A DNA stretch of 64,000 bases, from assembly GCA_963664035.2 (NCBI GenBank), contig OY760867.2, positions 2,232,001-2,296,000 of the forward strand. Direction: 5' to 3'. The position numbers and the translations under genes were made by a program. This stretch comes from G958296245 sp963664035 (GTDB taxonomy: Bacteria > Chloroflexota > Dehalococcoidia > Lucifugimonadales > G958296245). The notes below the pieces were generated by a model. That model was not told where the DNA came from and did no database searches. It saw only the letters and a program-made list of their open reading frames with translations. Positions 16,968 to 25,329 of the stretch are shown here, in pieces (the stretch's first letter is position 1; each line of letters starts with the position of its first letter).

Positions 16968-18110
16968 ATGAAGACCAAGCTGAGGGCCGGGATCATAGGC
17001 AGGACGGGTAGGGGGGACTACGGCCACCATCTCGACACCGCCTACCAGTGGGCGCCCGCCGTGGAGGTCGTAGCCGTGGCGGACGACGACCCAGCGGGCC
17101 TGGAGCGGGCCGGCAGGCGCACCGGCGCTGAGCGCCTCTACTCCGACTACCGCGAGATGCTGGAAAAGGAGGACCTCGACCTGGTCAACGTCTGCCCGCG
17201 CTGGGTCGACTGCCACAGGGAGATGGTGGTCGCCGCCGCCGAGTCCGGCGCCAGGGGCATCCTGTGCGAGAAGCCGATGGCGTCCACGCTGGCCGACGCC
17301 GACGCGATGGTCGAGGCCTGCCGCGCAAACGGCGCCAGGATGGCCGTCGCCCACCGCCGCGCCAACGCCTACGAGGTCCACGCCAAGAAGCTGGTCGACG
17401 CCGGGGAGATAGGCGAGGTGCAGACGATACGGACGCGCGGCAAGGGGGACCACCGCTCCGGCGCCGAGGACCTGGCGGTGCTCGGCACCCACATGATGGA
17501 CAGCATGAGACACTTCGCCGGCGCAGACCCGGTATGGGCGCACGGCCACGTGACCCAGGACGGACGCGAGATAGGCCCCGGCGACGTCCATGAGGGCGGC
17601 GAGCACGTCGGGCTTATCGCCGGCGACAGGGTGTCCGCATACTTCGCCTTCGGCAATGGGGTCGCCGGCCACTTCGATTCGCACCCCACCGACCTGTCCG
17701 CCGACCGCACCAGGCGTTGGTTCGGCTTCGAGGTACACGGCACACAGGGCATCATCTCCCTGCGCAACTCCCCCAGGGGCGAGATGTATATATACCCATA
17801 CGGCCAGTGGATACCGGACGACGACGCCGGCAAGTGGGAGCGCGTGCTCCTGGACGAATGGGAGTACCGCCCCGACGGGAGCGCCAGGAGCTACGACGAG
17901 GCGATGCACCTCAGCAACCGTCTACTCGCTGACGAGATCGCCAGCGCGGTCATGGAGGACCGCGAAGTGGAGGCGGTATCCACCGGCGAGGACGGGCGCG
18001 CCGCACTGGAGATGATCATGGCTGTACACCAGTCCCAGAGGGCCGGGGGCAGAGTCGCGTTCCCGCTCCTGGACCGCGAGAACCCCTACCGGGACTGGTG
18101 GAAGGGGTAG
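16968..18110 (+). CDS. Gfo/Idh/MocA family dehydrogenase
   Basis: 380 residues. RAGIIGRTGRGDYGHH is the nucleotide-binding loop, ILCEKPMASTL carries the EKP motif near residue 105, and VLGTHMMDSMRHFAG is the substrate-domain H motif. ATG lies 10 bp after the CehA-type gene with AGGAG upstream. Probable operon partner acting on a product of that hydrolase; the substrate is unknown. Confidence 0.88.
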   Translation: MKTKLRAGIIGRTGRGDYGHHLDTAYQWAPAVEVVAVADDDPAGLERAGRRTGAERLYSDYREMLEKEDLDLVNVCPRWVDCHREMVVAAAESGARGILCEKPMASTLADADAMVEACRANGARMAVAHRRANAYEVHAKKLVDAGEIGEVQTIRTRGKGDHRSGAEDLAVLGTHMMDSMRHFAGADPVWAHGHVTQDGREIGPGDVHEGGEHVGLIAGDRVSAYFAFGNGVAGHFDSHPTDLSADRTRRWFGFEVHGTQGIISLRNSPRGEMYIYPYGQWIPDDDAGKWERVLLDEWEYRPDGSARSYDEAMHLSNRLLADEIASAVMEDREVEAVSTGEDGRAALEMIMAVHQSQRAGGRVAFPLLDRENPYRDWWKG

Positions 18111-18153
18111 GGGGGTGCTATCCTCTGTGCGCTGACGGCGAGGTGTGCGAATC

Positions 18154-18606
18154 ATGCAGGTGACGATAGGCGCTGACCACGCCGGGTTCGAGCTCAAGGC
18201 CGTGGTGGCGGCCCTGCTCGAGGAGCTCGGCCACGACGTGGTCGACCTGGGGGCCCACGCCTACGACGCGGGGGACGACTACCCGGACTTCGCCGGCGCC
18301 GTGGCGCGGCGGGTGGCCGCGGCGGGTGGCCGCGGCGTCGTCGTCTGCGGCAGTGGCGTGGGCGCGTCCGTCGCCGCCAACAAGGTCAGGGGCGTCCGCG
18401 CCAGCGTCTGCCACGACACCTACTCGGCGCGGCAGGGCGTCGAGCACGACGACATGAACGTGCTCTGCCTCGGCTCCCGCATCGTCGGCGAAGAACTGGC
18501 CAGGGAGGTGGTCGCCGCCTTCATGGCCGCCGGGTTCTCCGGCGAGGCCCGTCACAGGCGGAGACTGGACAAGCTGCTTGCCCTCGAAGCCGCCTGGCCT
18601 CAGTAG
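18154..18606 (+). CDS. RpiB/LacA/LacB family sugar-phosphate isomerase
   Basis: 150 residues. GADHAGFELK at the start, catalytic cysteine in VVCGSGVGASVAANK, then HDTYSARQGVEHDDMNVLCLGSR. RpiB interconverts ribose-5-P and ribulose-5-P; LacAB uses galactose-6-P. I cannot separate these, but the catabolic neighbours fit a sugar derivative. ATG 18154 is preferred (GAGG 9 nt upstream) over GTG 18145. The end overlaps the VapC-type gene (opposite strand) by 7 bp. Confidence 0.9.
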   Translation: MQVTIGADHAGFELKAVVAALLEELGHDVVDLGAHAYDAGDDYPDFAGAVARRVAAAGGRGVVVCGSGVGASVAANKVRGVRASVCHDTYSARQGVEHDDMNVLCLGSRIVGEELAREVVAAFMAAGFSGEARHRRRLDKLLALEAAWPQ

Positions 18607-19025
18607 GCTTCGCCGATCCAGCGCACTCGGGGAAACGTCGTCCGCGCGGCCCTGACCAACTTCTGGTCGGCGGTCCATAGGTCGCACCCGTCGGCCTCGG
18701 CGAGGGCCACGTAGAGCGCGTCGTAGGTAGCCTTCATCTCCAACTGCTCCGCAATCGTGAAAGCCGCGTTATACAGCCCCACCGGTTCGACTATCGACAC
18801 TGAGGGCATCAGCGCGTTCAGGGCCTCTTTCGCGTCTCCGGGTTGAAGCCTGCCTCTTCGGATCATCTGGTACAGGGCATTGGTCACCTCGGACCCGAAG
18901 ATGGGAGGGCTTATCAGGTACTCCCCCCTGGCCTGCCACTGGGACCGAAGCACCAGCGCGGCCTCCGAGTATTCCTCAGGGACGACCCACTTCAACGCAA
19001 GGCTGACGTCTACTACGACCGTCAC
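18600..19025 (-). CDS. PIN-domain VapC-type toxin
   Basis: 141 residues. Acidic PIN residues: D6 in VVVDVSLALKW, E46 in FGSEVTNAL, then TYDALYVALAEADGCDLWTADQKL. Predicted Mg-dependent RNase. GTG 19025 overlaps the upstream partner's stop (GTGA), which is typical of toxin-antitoxin pairs. Confidence 0.9.
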   Translation of the reverse strand: MTVVVDVSLALKWVVPEEYSEAALVLRSQWQARGEYLISPPIFGSEVTNALYQMIRRGRLQPGDAKEALNALMPSVSIVEPVGLYNAAFTIAEQLEMKATYDALYVALAEADGCDLWTADQKLVRAARTTFPRVRWIGEAY

Positions 19026-19450
19026 CGAAGAGCGCTCTCATCGCCGGGACCCGCATCGATGCCGGCCGCAGTCTCGTAAAGGTACTGGCTACGCCTGTCC
19101 CGCTCCTCGCGGATGATCCTGGTGCTGTCGGGCAGCTTGACACCGCTAGCGGCGATGCGCTCTCGCACGGCGTCCATCCTCGCCGCCCCATCGGGGGTTA
19201 TTCTCCCGACGGCCTGTTCCGTGACGTAGTTCACCTGCTGTTCTGTGCCGTATCTCACTTGGCTTCTCTCTTCCGCGCCGAGTTGGAACAGTGCGTCCAG
19301 ATCCTCTTTGCTCAGCAGCTTGACCCGTTCATCGCGGGGGTCTTCCATGGCCGTCAGCCGTCCACGGCTGATGAGCCGATGTATCTTGGCGCGGCTCACG
19401 CCATACGTGGCCGTGGCCTCTTTGATCATCATGAAGTCGGACCGTCTCAA
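19022..19450 (-). CDS. HTH (excisionase/MerR-like) antitoxin-type partner of the PIN protein
   Basis: 142 residues. N-terminal helix-turn-helix: MIKEATATYGVSRAKIHRLI, then SRGRLTA and LLSKEDLDALF, as in excisionase-type DNA-binding domains. The C-terminal half is charged and probably wraps the toxin. TTG 19450 is chosen because GGAGGAAG lies just upstream; ATG two codons before MIKEA is less likely. It has its own strong promoter at 19480-19508. Confidence 0.8.
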   Translation of the reverse strand: MRRSDFMMIKEATATYGVSRAKIHRLISRGRLTAMEDPRDERVKLLSKEDLDALFQLGAEERSQVRYGTEQQVNYVTEQAVGRITPDGAARMDAVRERIAASGVKLPDSTRIIREERDRRSQYLYETAAGIDAGPGDESALR

Positions 19451-19479
19451 TGCTTCCTCCCATGTAACGATATGTCGCG

Positions 19480-19508
19480 ATTGTAATCGAAGCTCTCAGC
19501 CTTGTCAA
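19480..19508 (-). promoter_or_regulatory. sigma70-type promoter of the PIN toxin pair
   Basis: TTGACA (19503-19508), 17-bp spacer, TACAAT (19480-19485) on the minus strand. The leader to TTG 19450 is about 23 nt. The near-palindrome CGATATGTCGCG at 19469-19480 could be an operator for autoregulation. Confidence 0.75.
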
Positions 19509-19597
19509 CCCCCGGTCGGCGGCAGTGTCGTAGGGGACACTATCCATCGCGCCTCGTATAGACTAAACTGCTTCTTAGTCCAAGGAAAGGGAGTGCG

Positions 19598-20026
19598 ATG
19601 ATCACCGGAATCAACCACGCGGGCCTAATCGTTCAGGACCTCGACAAGGCTATCGCCTTCTACAGGGACGTAATCAGCCTGGAGGTCAAGACCACGATGG
19701 AGCGCACCGGAGAGGCGCCCTCCAAGCTGCTCGGCTACGACGACATACACTTCAAGGGCGCTCACATGACCACCGGGGACGGCCCCACGCTGGAGTTGAT
19801 CCAGTACATCAACCCGCCGCCCTCCGACCGCCCAACCGAGGAGCGCAACGTCCTCGGGGCTAGCCACGTAGCCTTCACCTGCGAGGGCATACAGGAGACC
19901 TTCGACATCCTCATCTCGCGCGGCGGACGCGAGCTGAACCCCCCGCAGGAGGTCGCACCCGGCCAGTGGCGCTGCTACCTACAGGACCCCGAGGGCAACT
20001 GGGTGGAGCTGGTCGAGAACCTCTAG
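19598..20026 (+). CDS. VOC (glyoxalase/dioxygenase) superfamily protein
   Basis: 142 residues. Paired beta-alpha-beta modules: ITGINHAGLIVQDLDKAIAFYRD and SHVAFTCEGIQETFDIL, ending GNWVELVENL. Metal-ligand candidates are H in INHAG and SHVAF and E in ELIQYI and VELVE. Substrate unknown. Good ribosome site (GGAAAGGGAG) before ATG 19598. Confidence 0.88.
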   Translation: MITGINHAGLIVQDLDKAIAFYRDVISLEVKTTMERTGEAPSKLLGYDDIHFKGAHMTTGDGPTLELIQYINPPPSDRPTEERNVLGASHVAFTCEGIQETFDILISRGGRELNPPQEVAPGQWRCYLQDPEGNWVELVENL

Positions 20027-20036
20027 CCGCCGATAT

Positions 20037-23000
20037 ATGAGAGCGCTCAAGAGGTGGCGGATAGCCCTCCTGGTCGTCGTTGCGCTTACTATCGCCGGCG
20101 CCTATTTCGCCTACACGCGAATTACCGGTCCGGGAGACGGCGCGTCCGAGGAGGGCACGCATCTCATCAGGGTAGAGCGCGGCGATCTCGTCGATGCCGT
20201 CTCGATCAACGGCGCGCTCAAATACCCTGATAGGGAGACGCTCAGCTTCGGTAGCCCAGGCGTTGTCGGCGAGGTGCTGGTCGAGGCGGGCCAACGCGTC
20301 GAGGCCGGACAGGTCCTGGCGATGCTTGACCCTGAGACGATTGCATCCCTCGAGAGGGGCGTCGTACAGGCGCGGGTCGACCTCCGTAGGGCGGAGGAGA
20401 CACTGGAGGCGGCAGAGGCCCCTCCCTCGGCCTTGGACGTCGCCGCGGCGTTTTCCAACGTCTCCGACGCGCGCATATCGCTGCGCACGGCCCAGCAGTC
20501 GCTGGAGTCCTTGAAGTCGCCATCCCCCCAGGAGCTTGCAAGGGCTTACGCCGCGGTGTCGGACGCGCAGGCGGCCCTGGCGTCGGCCCGCGAGTCTCGG
20601 GATGGCCTTGTAACGCCCTCCGACGCCGACCTCGCCAGGGCGCGCCTCGCCGCCGCCGATGCCAGAGCCGCCCTGAAGTCCGCGCTGGAGGCGCGCCAAG
20701 AGCTGTTGGCGGGGGCGACGGCCCTGGAGGTCGCCAGGTCGCGGGCCGCGGCGGCCGATGCCGGGGCGGCCCTGGAGTCCGCACTGGAGGCGCGCGACCG
20801 GATGCTGGCCGCGCCCTCGGCCCTCCAGGTAGCCGAGGCGCGCTCGGCCGTGGCTAATGCCGGAAAGGCCCTCGTGTCCGCGCGTGAGGCGCGTGACCGC
20901 CTGCTGTCCGCGCCCTCGGCCCTCCAGGTAGCCGAGGCGCGCTCGACCGTCGCCAAGGCCCGGATGGCCCTGAAGTCGGCCGAGCAGGCGCGTGACCGCA
21001 TGCTCGGCCCCACTGCTCTGGAGGTGGCCAGGGCGCGCGCCGCCGTCGCCGACGCGGAAGCTGAACACCAGGCCGCGCTCGATGCGCTGGACAGGTTGGA
21101 GGACCCGTCGTCCTTATCCATCGCCGAAGCCGAGTCCGCCGTCGCCGCCGCGCAGACCTCCCTCCAGGGTGCCCGGAAGGCCCTCGACGACCTCCTCGCA
21201 GGCGCGTCCGAGGAGGAGACTGCCGCCGCCCGGCAGAATGTCGCCTCCGCGGAGTCCGCCCTCGCGACCGCCCGCGCCGAGCTGGACGTGGCCCGGCGCG
21301 ACTGGAACGGCAAGGTGGCGGCGTCCTCCTCCAGCCTGGACGCTGCGCGGCGCGTGTACCGCAACGTCTTCAGGAAGTGGCTCGGCATAGAGACCGAGCC
21401 CGGCGACTCCGCTCCCGGCGCTGTCCTGGAGTCCTTGGGCGTGGACCTGGAGGAGGTGTTCGACCGCAGGCTGAGGAGGTTCTCACGCAACGCGCCGCCC
21501 GGCGACGACCCGTCCACGATCTGGGACGAGACCATCGTATACGCCTGGCTCGTCTTGTACCCCGGCGCCATCGTGGTCTCCTGCGAGAACGACGCGCCGC
21601 CGTTCCCAGGGCGGTGCATCGGTAAAGATATGGACGACGCGCACCGGGCCCTTCTGCAAGCCCAGGACGGTCTGGAAGGCGTCGAATTGCAGCGCGACAA
21701 GGCGGTTGCTCTTGCTGAGAGTGCCGTATCGGACGCCGAGCGCCTGCTGGTCGACCGGCGTGAGGCCCTGGACAAGCTGACGGCTGACCCCGACCCTCTC
21801 GACGTGAGGAACCGTAGGGCCGCCGTGGCCCTGGCAAGCGCCAGGTTGGCCGAGGCCCAGGCGGACCTGGCGGCCATACGGGGCAGCCCCGACCCGGTGG
21901 CCCTGGAGGCCATGAGGCAGAAGGTCGACCTTGCCCTTGCCGCGCTCGGCCAGGCGAGGGAGGACCTGGCCGCCTTGGCCGCCGACGCCGACCCCGTCGA
22001 GCTCGAAGTCCGGGAGCGTCAGGTAGCGCTGGCCGAGGCCGAGTTGCGGGCCGCCGAAGACAGGCTCGCTGACCTCCTCGCCGCCGAAGCCGACCCCGTT
22101 GAGCTCAATGTCCTAGAGCGTCGGGTAGAGCTGGCCGATGCCGAACTGCGGGCTGCCGAAGAGAAGCTGGGCGACCTCCTGGCCGCCGAGGCCGACCCCG
22201 TTGAGCTCGATGTCCGGGAGCGTAGGGTAACGCTGGCCGATGCCGAGGCGCAGGCTGCCGAAGACAGCCTCGTCGCCCTCCTGGGCGAAGCCGACCCCGT
22301 CGAGCTGGAGGTGCTGGAGCGAAGGGTAGAGGTGGCGGAGGCTGACCTGGAGAGGGCCGAAGCGGACCTGCGGGCGTTGACCGGCTCCCCTAACTCCGCC
22401 GAGCTCGAGGCGCTGGAGCGAAAGATCGCGGTCGCGCAAGCCGACCGCCAACGTGCCCGGAGGGACTTGCGGAAGCTCCTTGGCGACCCCGACCCGCTGG
22501 ACGTGGCCGCCAGGGAAGCCGCCGTCGATCTCGCGGCGGCGAAGCTTGCGGAGACGGAGACGGCGCTGGCGGAGATGGGCGCGCGCGACGAGCTTCAGTT
22601 GGAGCTCCTCCAGGCGGACGTGCTGGCGGCCGCGGCGGCCCTGGCCTCCGCGGAAGACGCGGTCGAGTCCGCGGCGCTCAGAGCCCCTTGGCCCGGCCTG
22701 GTCGAATCGTTGGAGATCGAGCCGGGCCAGGGCGTCGAACGGAACGCGGCTGCCATCAAGCTCGTCGACACATCCACGCTGGAGATCGACGGCGCCGTCG
22801 ACGAGATAGACGTCCTCTCTATCCAGGAGGGCTCCCCCGCCGTCGTAACCCTGGACGCCCTGCCGGACCGGGAATTGGAGGGCGAGGTCTCCAGGATCGG
22901 CGCGGCCGGCGAGGTGCAACAAGGAGGAGGCGGAGTCTCCTACGGCCCGTTCGGCGGCGCGCCTCAGAGCGTAGTCCGGTACGCGGTCAGCGTCAGGGTA

Positions 23001-23285
23001 GCGCCCCCAGGCGGAATCGACCTGCCGGAGGGGCTGAGCGCCGTCGCCAAGGTAGTGATCAGGGAGGAGAAGGACGCCCTGCTCATACCCCTGCACGCGC
23101 TGCGCGGCAGCTTCGACCGCCCGACCGTCAGGGTGCAGGGGGAGGACGGCCCGGAGGACCGGCCGGTCGCGCTCGGCGTCAGCGACGACTTCTGGACCGT
23201 CGTGACGGAGGGAGTGGAGGAGGGAGAGATGGTGGTGACGGAGGTGAGGCCGCCGGCGCAGGGCAACCCCTATGACTTCCAGTAG
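20037..23285 (+). CDS. membrane-fusion/periplasmic adaptor subunit with very long coiled coil
   Basis: 1082 residues; adaptors of MacA/HlyD type are usually 350-450. N-terminal anchor at residues 7-27, half lipoyl domain about 45-105 (GEVLVEAGQRVEAGQVLAML), then about 770 residues of alpha-helical repeats, then the second lipoyl half (LRAPWPGLVESLEIEPGQGV, about residue 880) and beta-barrel parts. Repeats in the first helix carry SALQVAEARSAVA-type units; those in the second carry DPVELEVRERQVALAEAELR-type units of 30-36 residues. Overlaps the ABC ATPase gene by 14 bp: one operon. Confidence 0.9.
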   Translation: MRALKRWRIALLVVVALTIAGAYFAYTRITGPGDGASEEGTHLIRVERGDLVDAVSINGALKYPDRETLSFGSPGVVGEVLVEAGQRVEAGQVLAMLDPETIASLERGVVQARVDLRRAEETLEAAEAPPSALDVAAAFSNVSDARISLRTAQQSLESLKSPSPQELARAYAAVSDAQAALASARESRDGLVTPSDADLARARLAAADARAALKSALEARQELLAGATALEVARSRAAAADAGAALESALEARDRMLAAPSALQVAEARSAVANAGKALVSAREARDRLLSAPSALQVAEARSTVAKARMALKSAEQARDRMLGPTALEVARARAAVADAEAEHQAALDALDRLEDPSSLSIAEAESAVAAAQTSLQGARKALDDLLAGASEEETAAARQNVASAESALATARAELDVARRDWNGKVAASSSSLDAARRVYRNVFRKWLGIETEPGDSAPGAVLESLGVDLEEVFDRRLRRFSRNAPPGDDPSTIWDETIVYAWLVLYPGAIVVSCENDAPPFPGRCIGKDMDDAHRALLQAQDGLEGVELQRDKAVALAESAVSDAERLLVDRREALDKLTADPDPLDVRNRRAAVALASARLAEAQADLAAIRGSPDPVALEAMRQKVDLALAALGQAREDLAALAADADPVELEVRERQVALAEAELRAAEDRLADLLAAEADPVELNVLERRVELADAELRAAEEKLGDLLAAEADPVELDVRERRVTLADAEAQAAEDSLVALLGEADPVELEVLERRVEVAEADLERAEADLRALTGSPNSAELEALERKIAVAQADRQRARRDLRKLLGDPDPLDVAAREAAVDLAAAKLAETETALAEMGARDELQLELLQADVLAAAAALASAEDAVESAALRAPWPGLVESLEIEPGQGVERNAAAIKLVDTSTLEIDGAVDEIDVLSIQEGSPAVVTLDALPDRELEGEVSRIGAAGEVQQGGGGVSYGPFGGAPQSVVRYAVSVRVAPPGGIDLPEGLSAVAKVVIREEKDALLIPLHALRGSFDRPTVRVQGEDGPEDRPVALGVSDDFWTVVTEGVEEGEMVVTEVRPPAQGNPYDFQ

Positions 23286-24030
23286 CGGACCGGCCGCGCG
23301 CCGCGCGGACCCTGCCGCGGCCGTCAAGGCGCCACCGGGCCGACCGCTCATCGAATTGGACGACGTGACCAAGGTGTACGGACTTGGGCAGACGGAGGTG
23401 CGGGCCCTCCAGGAAGTGAGCCTCTCCATACGCGAGAGGGAGATGGTCGCCGTCATGGGCCGCTCGGGCTCGGGAAAATCGACCCTCATGAACATCGTGG
23501 GCTGCCTGGACGTACCGACGTCGGGCAGCTACCACCTCGACTCCGAGAACGTCGTCGGGATGAGCGACGACCGCCTTGCGGAGATACGCAGCCGCAAGGT
23601 GGGGTTCGTATTCCAGACCTACAACCTGCTGCCGAGACTGACGGCCATGGACAACGTCGCCCTCCCGCTGATGTACGGCGGCCGCGGCGGCGGCAGGAAG
23701 CGCAGCGCGTCGGCGCTGGAGAAGGTCGGGCTGGCGGCGCGCGCCCGCCACCGGCCCACCGAGCTATCGGGTGGAGAGCAGCAGAGGGTCGGCATCGCCA
23801 GGGCCCTCGTCAAGGACCCCGCCATCCTGCTCGCCGACGAGCCCACGGGAAACCTCGACAGCGCGACCGGCAATGAGATCATGAGCGTCATCGCCAGGCT
23901 CAACCGCGACGACGGGCTGACGGTCGTCTTCGTCACCCACGACCCCGACGTAGCGCGTCACGCCCAGCGCGTGGTCTCCATGGAAGACGGGCGGGTGGTG
24001 GACGACCGCGCGACGCGGCGGGAGCGGTGA
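23272..24030 (+). CDS. MacB-like ABC transporter ATP-binding protein
   Basis: 252 residues. Walker A GRSGSGKST, Q-loop VFQTYNLLPRLTA, signature LSGGEQQRVGIARAL, Walker B ILLADEP, H-loop VTHD. Lies between the adaptor and an FtsX-type permease, the classic MacAB/LolCDE-like mechanotransmission arrangement. An N-terminal tail of about 25 residues precedes the domain. Confidence 0.95.
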   Translation: MTSSSGPAARRADPAAAVKAPPGRPLIELDDVTKVYGLGQTEVRALQEVSLSIREREMVAVMGRSGSGKSTLMNIVGCLDVPTSGSYHLDSENVVGMSDDRLAEIRSRKVGFVFQTYNLLPRLTAMDNVALPLMYGGRGGGRKRSASALEKVGLAARARHRPTELSGGEQQRVGIARALVKDPAILLADEPTGNLDSATGNEIMSVIARLNRDDGLTVVFVTHDPDVARHAQRVVSMEDGRVVDDRATRRER

Positions 24031-24031
24031 G

Positions 24032-25303
24032 TTGAACCTGCCGGCGACCCTGAAGACGGCGGCGGTCTCCCTGGGCGCCAACCGTCTGCGCGCGTTCCTC
24101 GCGCTGCTCGGCATCGTCATAGGCATAGCCTCGGTCGTCACCCTCATGTCGATCGGACGCGGCATCCAGGCGGAGATAACCTCGAGCATAGAGTCCCTGG
24201 GGACCGACCTGCTACTCGTCAGGTTCGGCGCCGGGGAGTTCGGGCGCCCCGACGCCGCGCCGCTGTCCAGGTCCGCGCGGCCCCTGACCCTGGCGGACGC
24301 CGAGGCGCTGGCGGACCCGGGGGCGACGCCGTCCGTAGAGGCCGTCGCGGCCGAGTTGCAGACCAGCGGCGTCGTCTCGGCGGGCGGGAACAGCGGGTAC
24401 GGAGAGGTCCTTGGCGTCACCTCCGACTACCTGTCGGTCAGAGACCTGTCGATGCGGTCCGGCATATTCATCGCCTCGACGCACGTCGCCAACAGGGACG
24501 ACGTCGTCGTGCTGGGCGGGGCGCTCGCCGAGACGCTGTTCGGCTCCCGCGACCCCGTCGGCCAGCCCGTCAGGATCAACGCCAGGCGCTTCACGGTGGT
24601 CGGCGTGCTGGAGAGGAAGGGCCGCCCGGGAGACTCCTTCTACGGCTTCCTGGAGTGGTTCGACCGCCAGGCGATGGTGCCGGCGACGACAGCCTTCTAC
24701 AGGCTAAGCTCCGGGAGAGCGAGCGGCGGAGAGGTCGTCGTCAACAGCATCTACGCCAAGGCCGCGAGCACCGACGCCGTGGACGCGGCCTTCGACGAGA
24801 TCAGGTCCGTGCTCCGGTTGCGCCACCGCATCGCCGAGGACGACGACTTCACGATAACGACCCAGCGGGAAGCCATCGACGTCCTGGCTGGGGCGGTCGA
24901 CGCCTTCGTCGTCTTCCTCGGAGCGATAGCCGGCGTCTCACTGCTGGTGGGCGGCATAGGCATCATGAACATCATGCTCGTGTCGGTGGTGGAGAGGACG
25001 CGGGAGATAGGCATACGCAGGGCGATGGGCGCCAAGCGGCGCGACATCCTGCTCCAGTTCGTCATCGAGGCGGTCCTGCTCACGGTGAGCGGCGGCCTGC
25101 TGGGGATACTCTTGGGCCTGGGCGTCTCCGCGCTGGTGAGCGGCGTGAGCCTGGGGGAGGGCGCGACGTTGCAGACCGTCGTTAGCGGGGACATCGCGAC
25201 CCTTGCCCTCGTGGTCTCTGCCGCCGTGGGCCTCTTCTTCGGGATATACCCCGCGAGCCGCGCCTCCCGGCTTCATCCCATAGAGGCCCTGAGGACCGAG
25301 TAG
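24032..25303 (+). CDS. MacB-like FtsX-type ABC permease
   Basis: 423 residues. N-terminal transmembrane helix (LRAFLALLGIVIGIASVVTL), a periplasmic domain of about 230 residues, then three helices (FLGAIAGVSLLVGGIGIMNI, AVLLTVSGGLLGILLGLGV, TLALVVSAAVGLFFGIYPAS) with ERTREIGIRRAMGAKRRDIL, the family signature. TTG 24032 follows GGGAGCGG. Probably exports a substrate or drives envelope extrusion with the adaptor. Confidence 0.93.
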   Translation: MNLPATLKTAAVSLGANRLRAFLALLGIVIGIASVVTLMSIGRGIQAEITSSIESLGTDLLLVRFGAGEFGRPDAAPLSRSARPLTLADAEALADPGATPSVEAVAAELQTSGVVSAGGNSGYGEVLGVTSDYLSVRDLSMRSGIFIASTHVANRDDVVVLGGALAETLFGSRDPVGQPVRINARRFTVVGVLERKGRPGDSFYGFLEWFDRQAMVPATTAFYRLSSGRASGGEVVVNSIYAKAASTDAVDAAFDEIRSVLRLRHRIAEDDDFTITTQREAIDVLAGAVDAFVVFLGAIAGVSLLVGGIGIMNIMLVSVVERTREIGIRRAMGAKRRDILLQFVIEAVLLTVSGGLLGILLGLGVSALVSGVSLGEGATLQTVVSGDIATLALVVSAAVGLFFGIYPASRASRLHPIEALRTE

Positions 25304-25329
25304 CGGGCGGGTTACTCTCCTGCTTCGGT

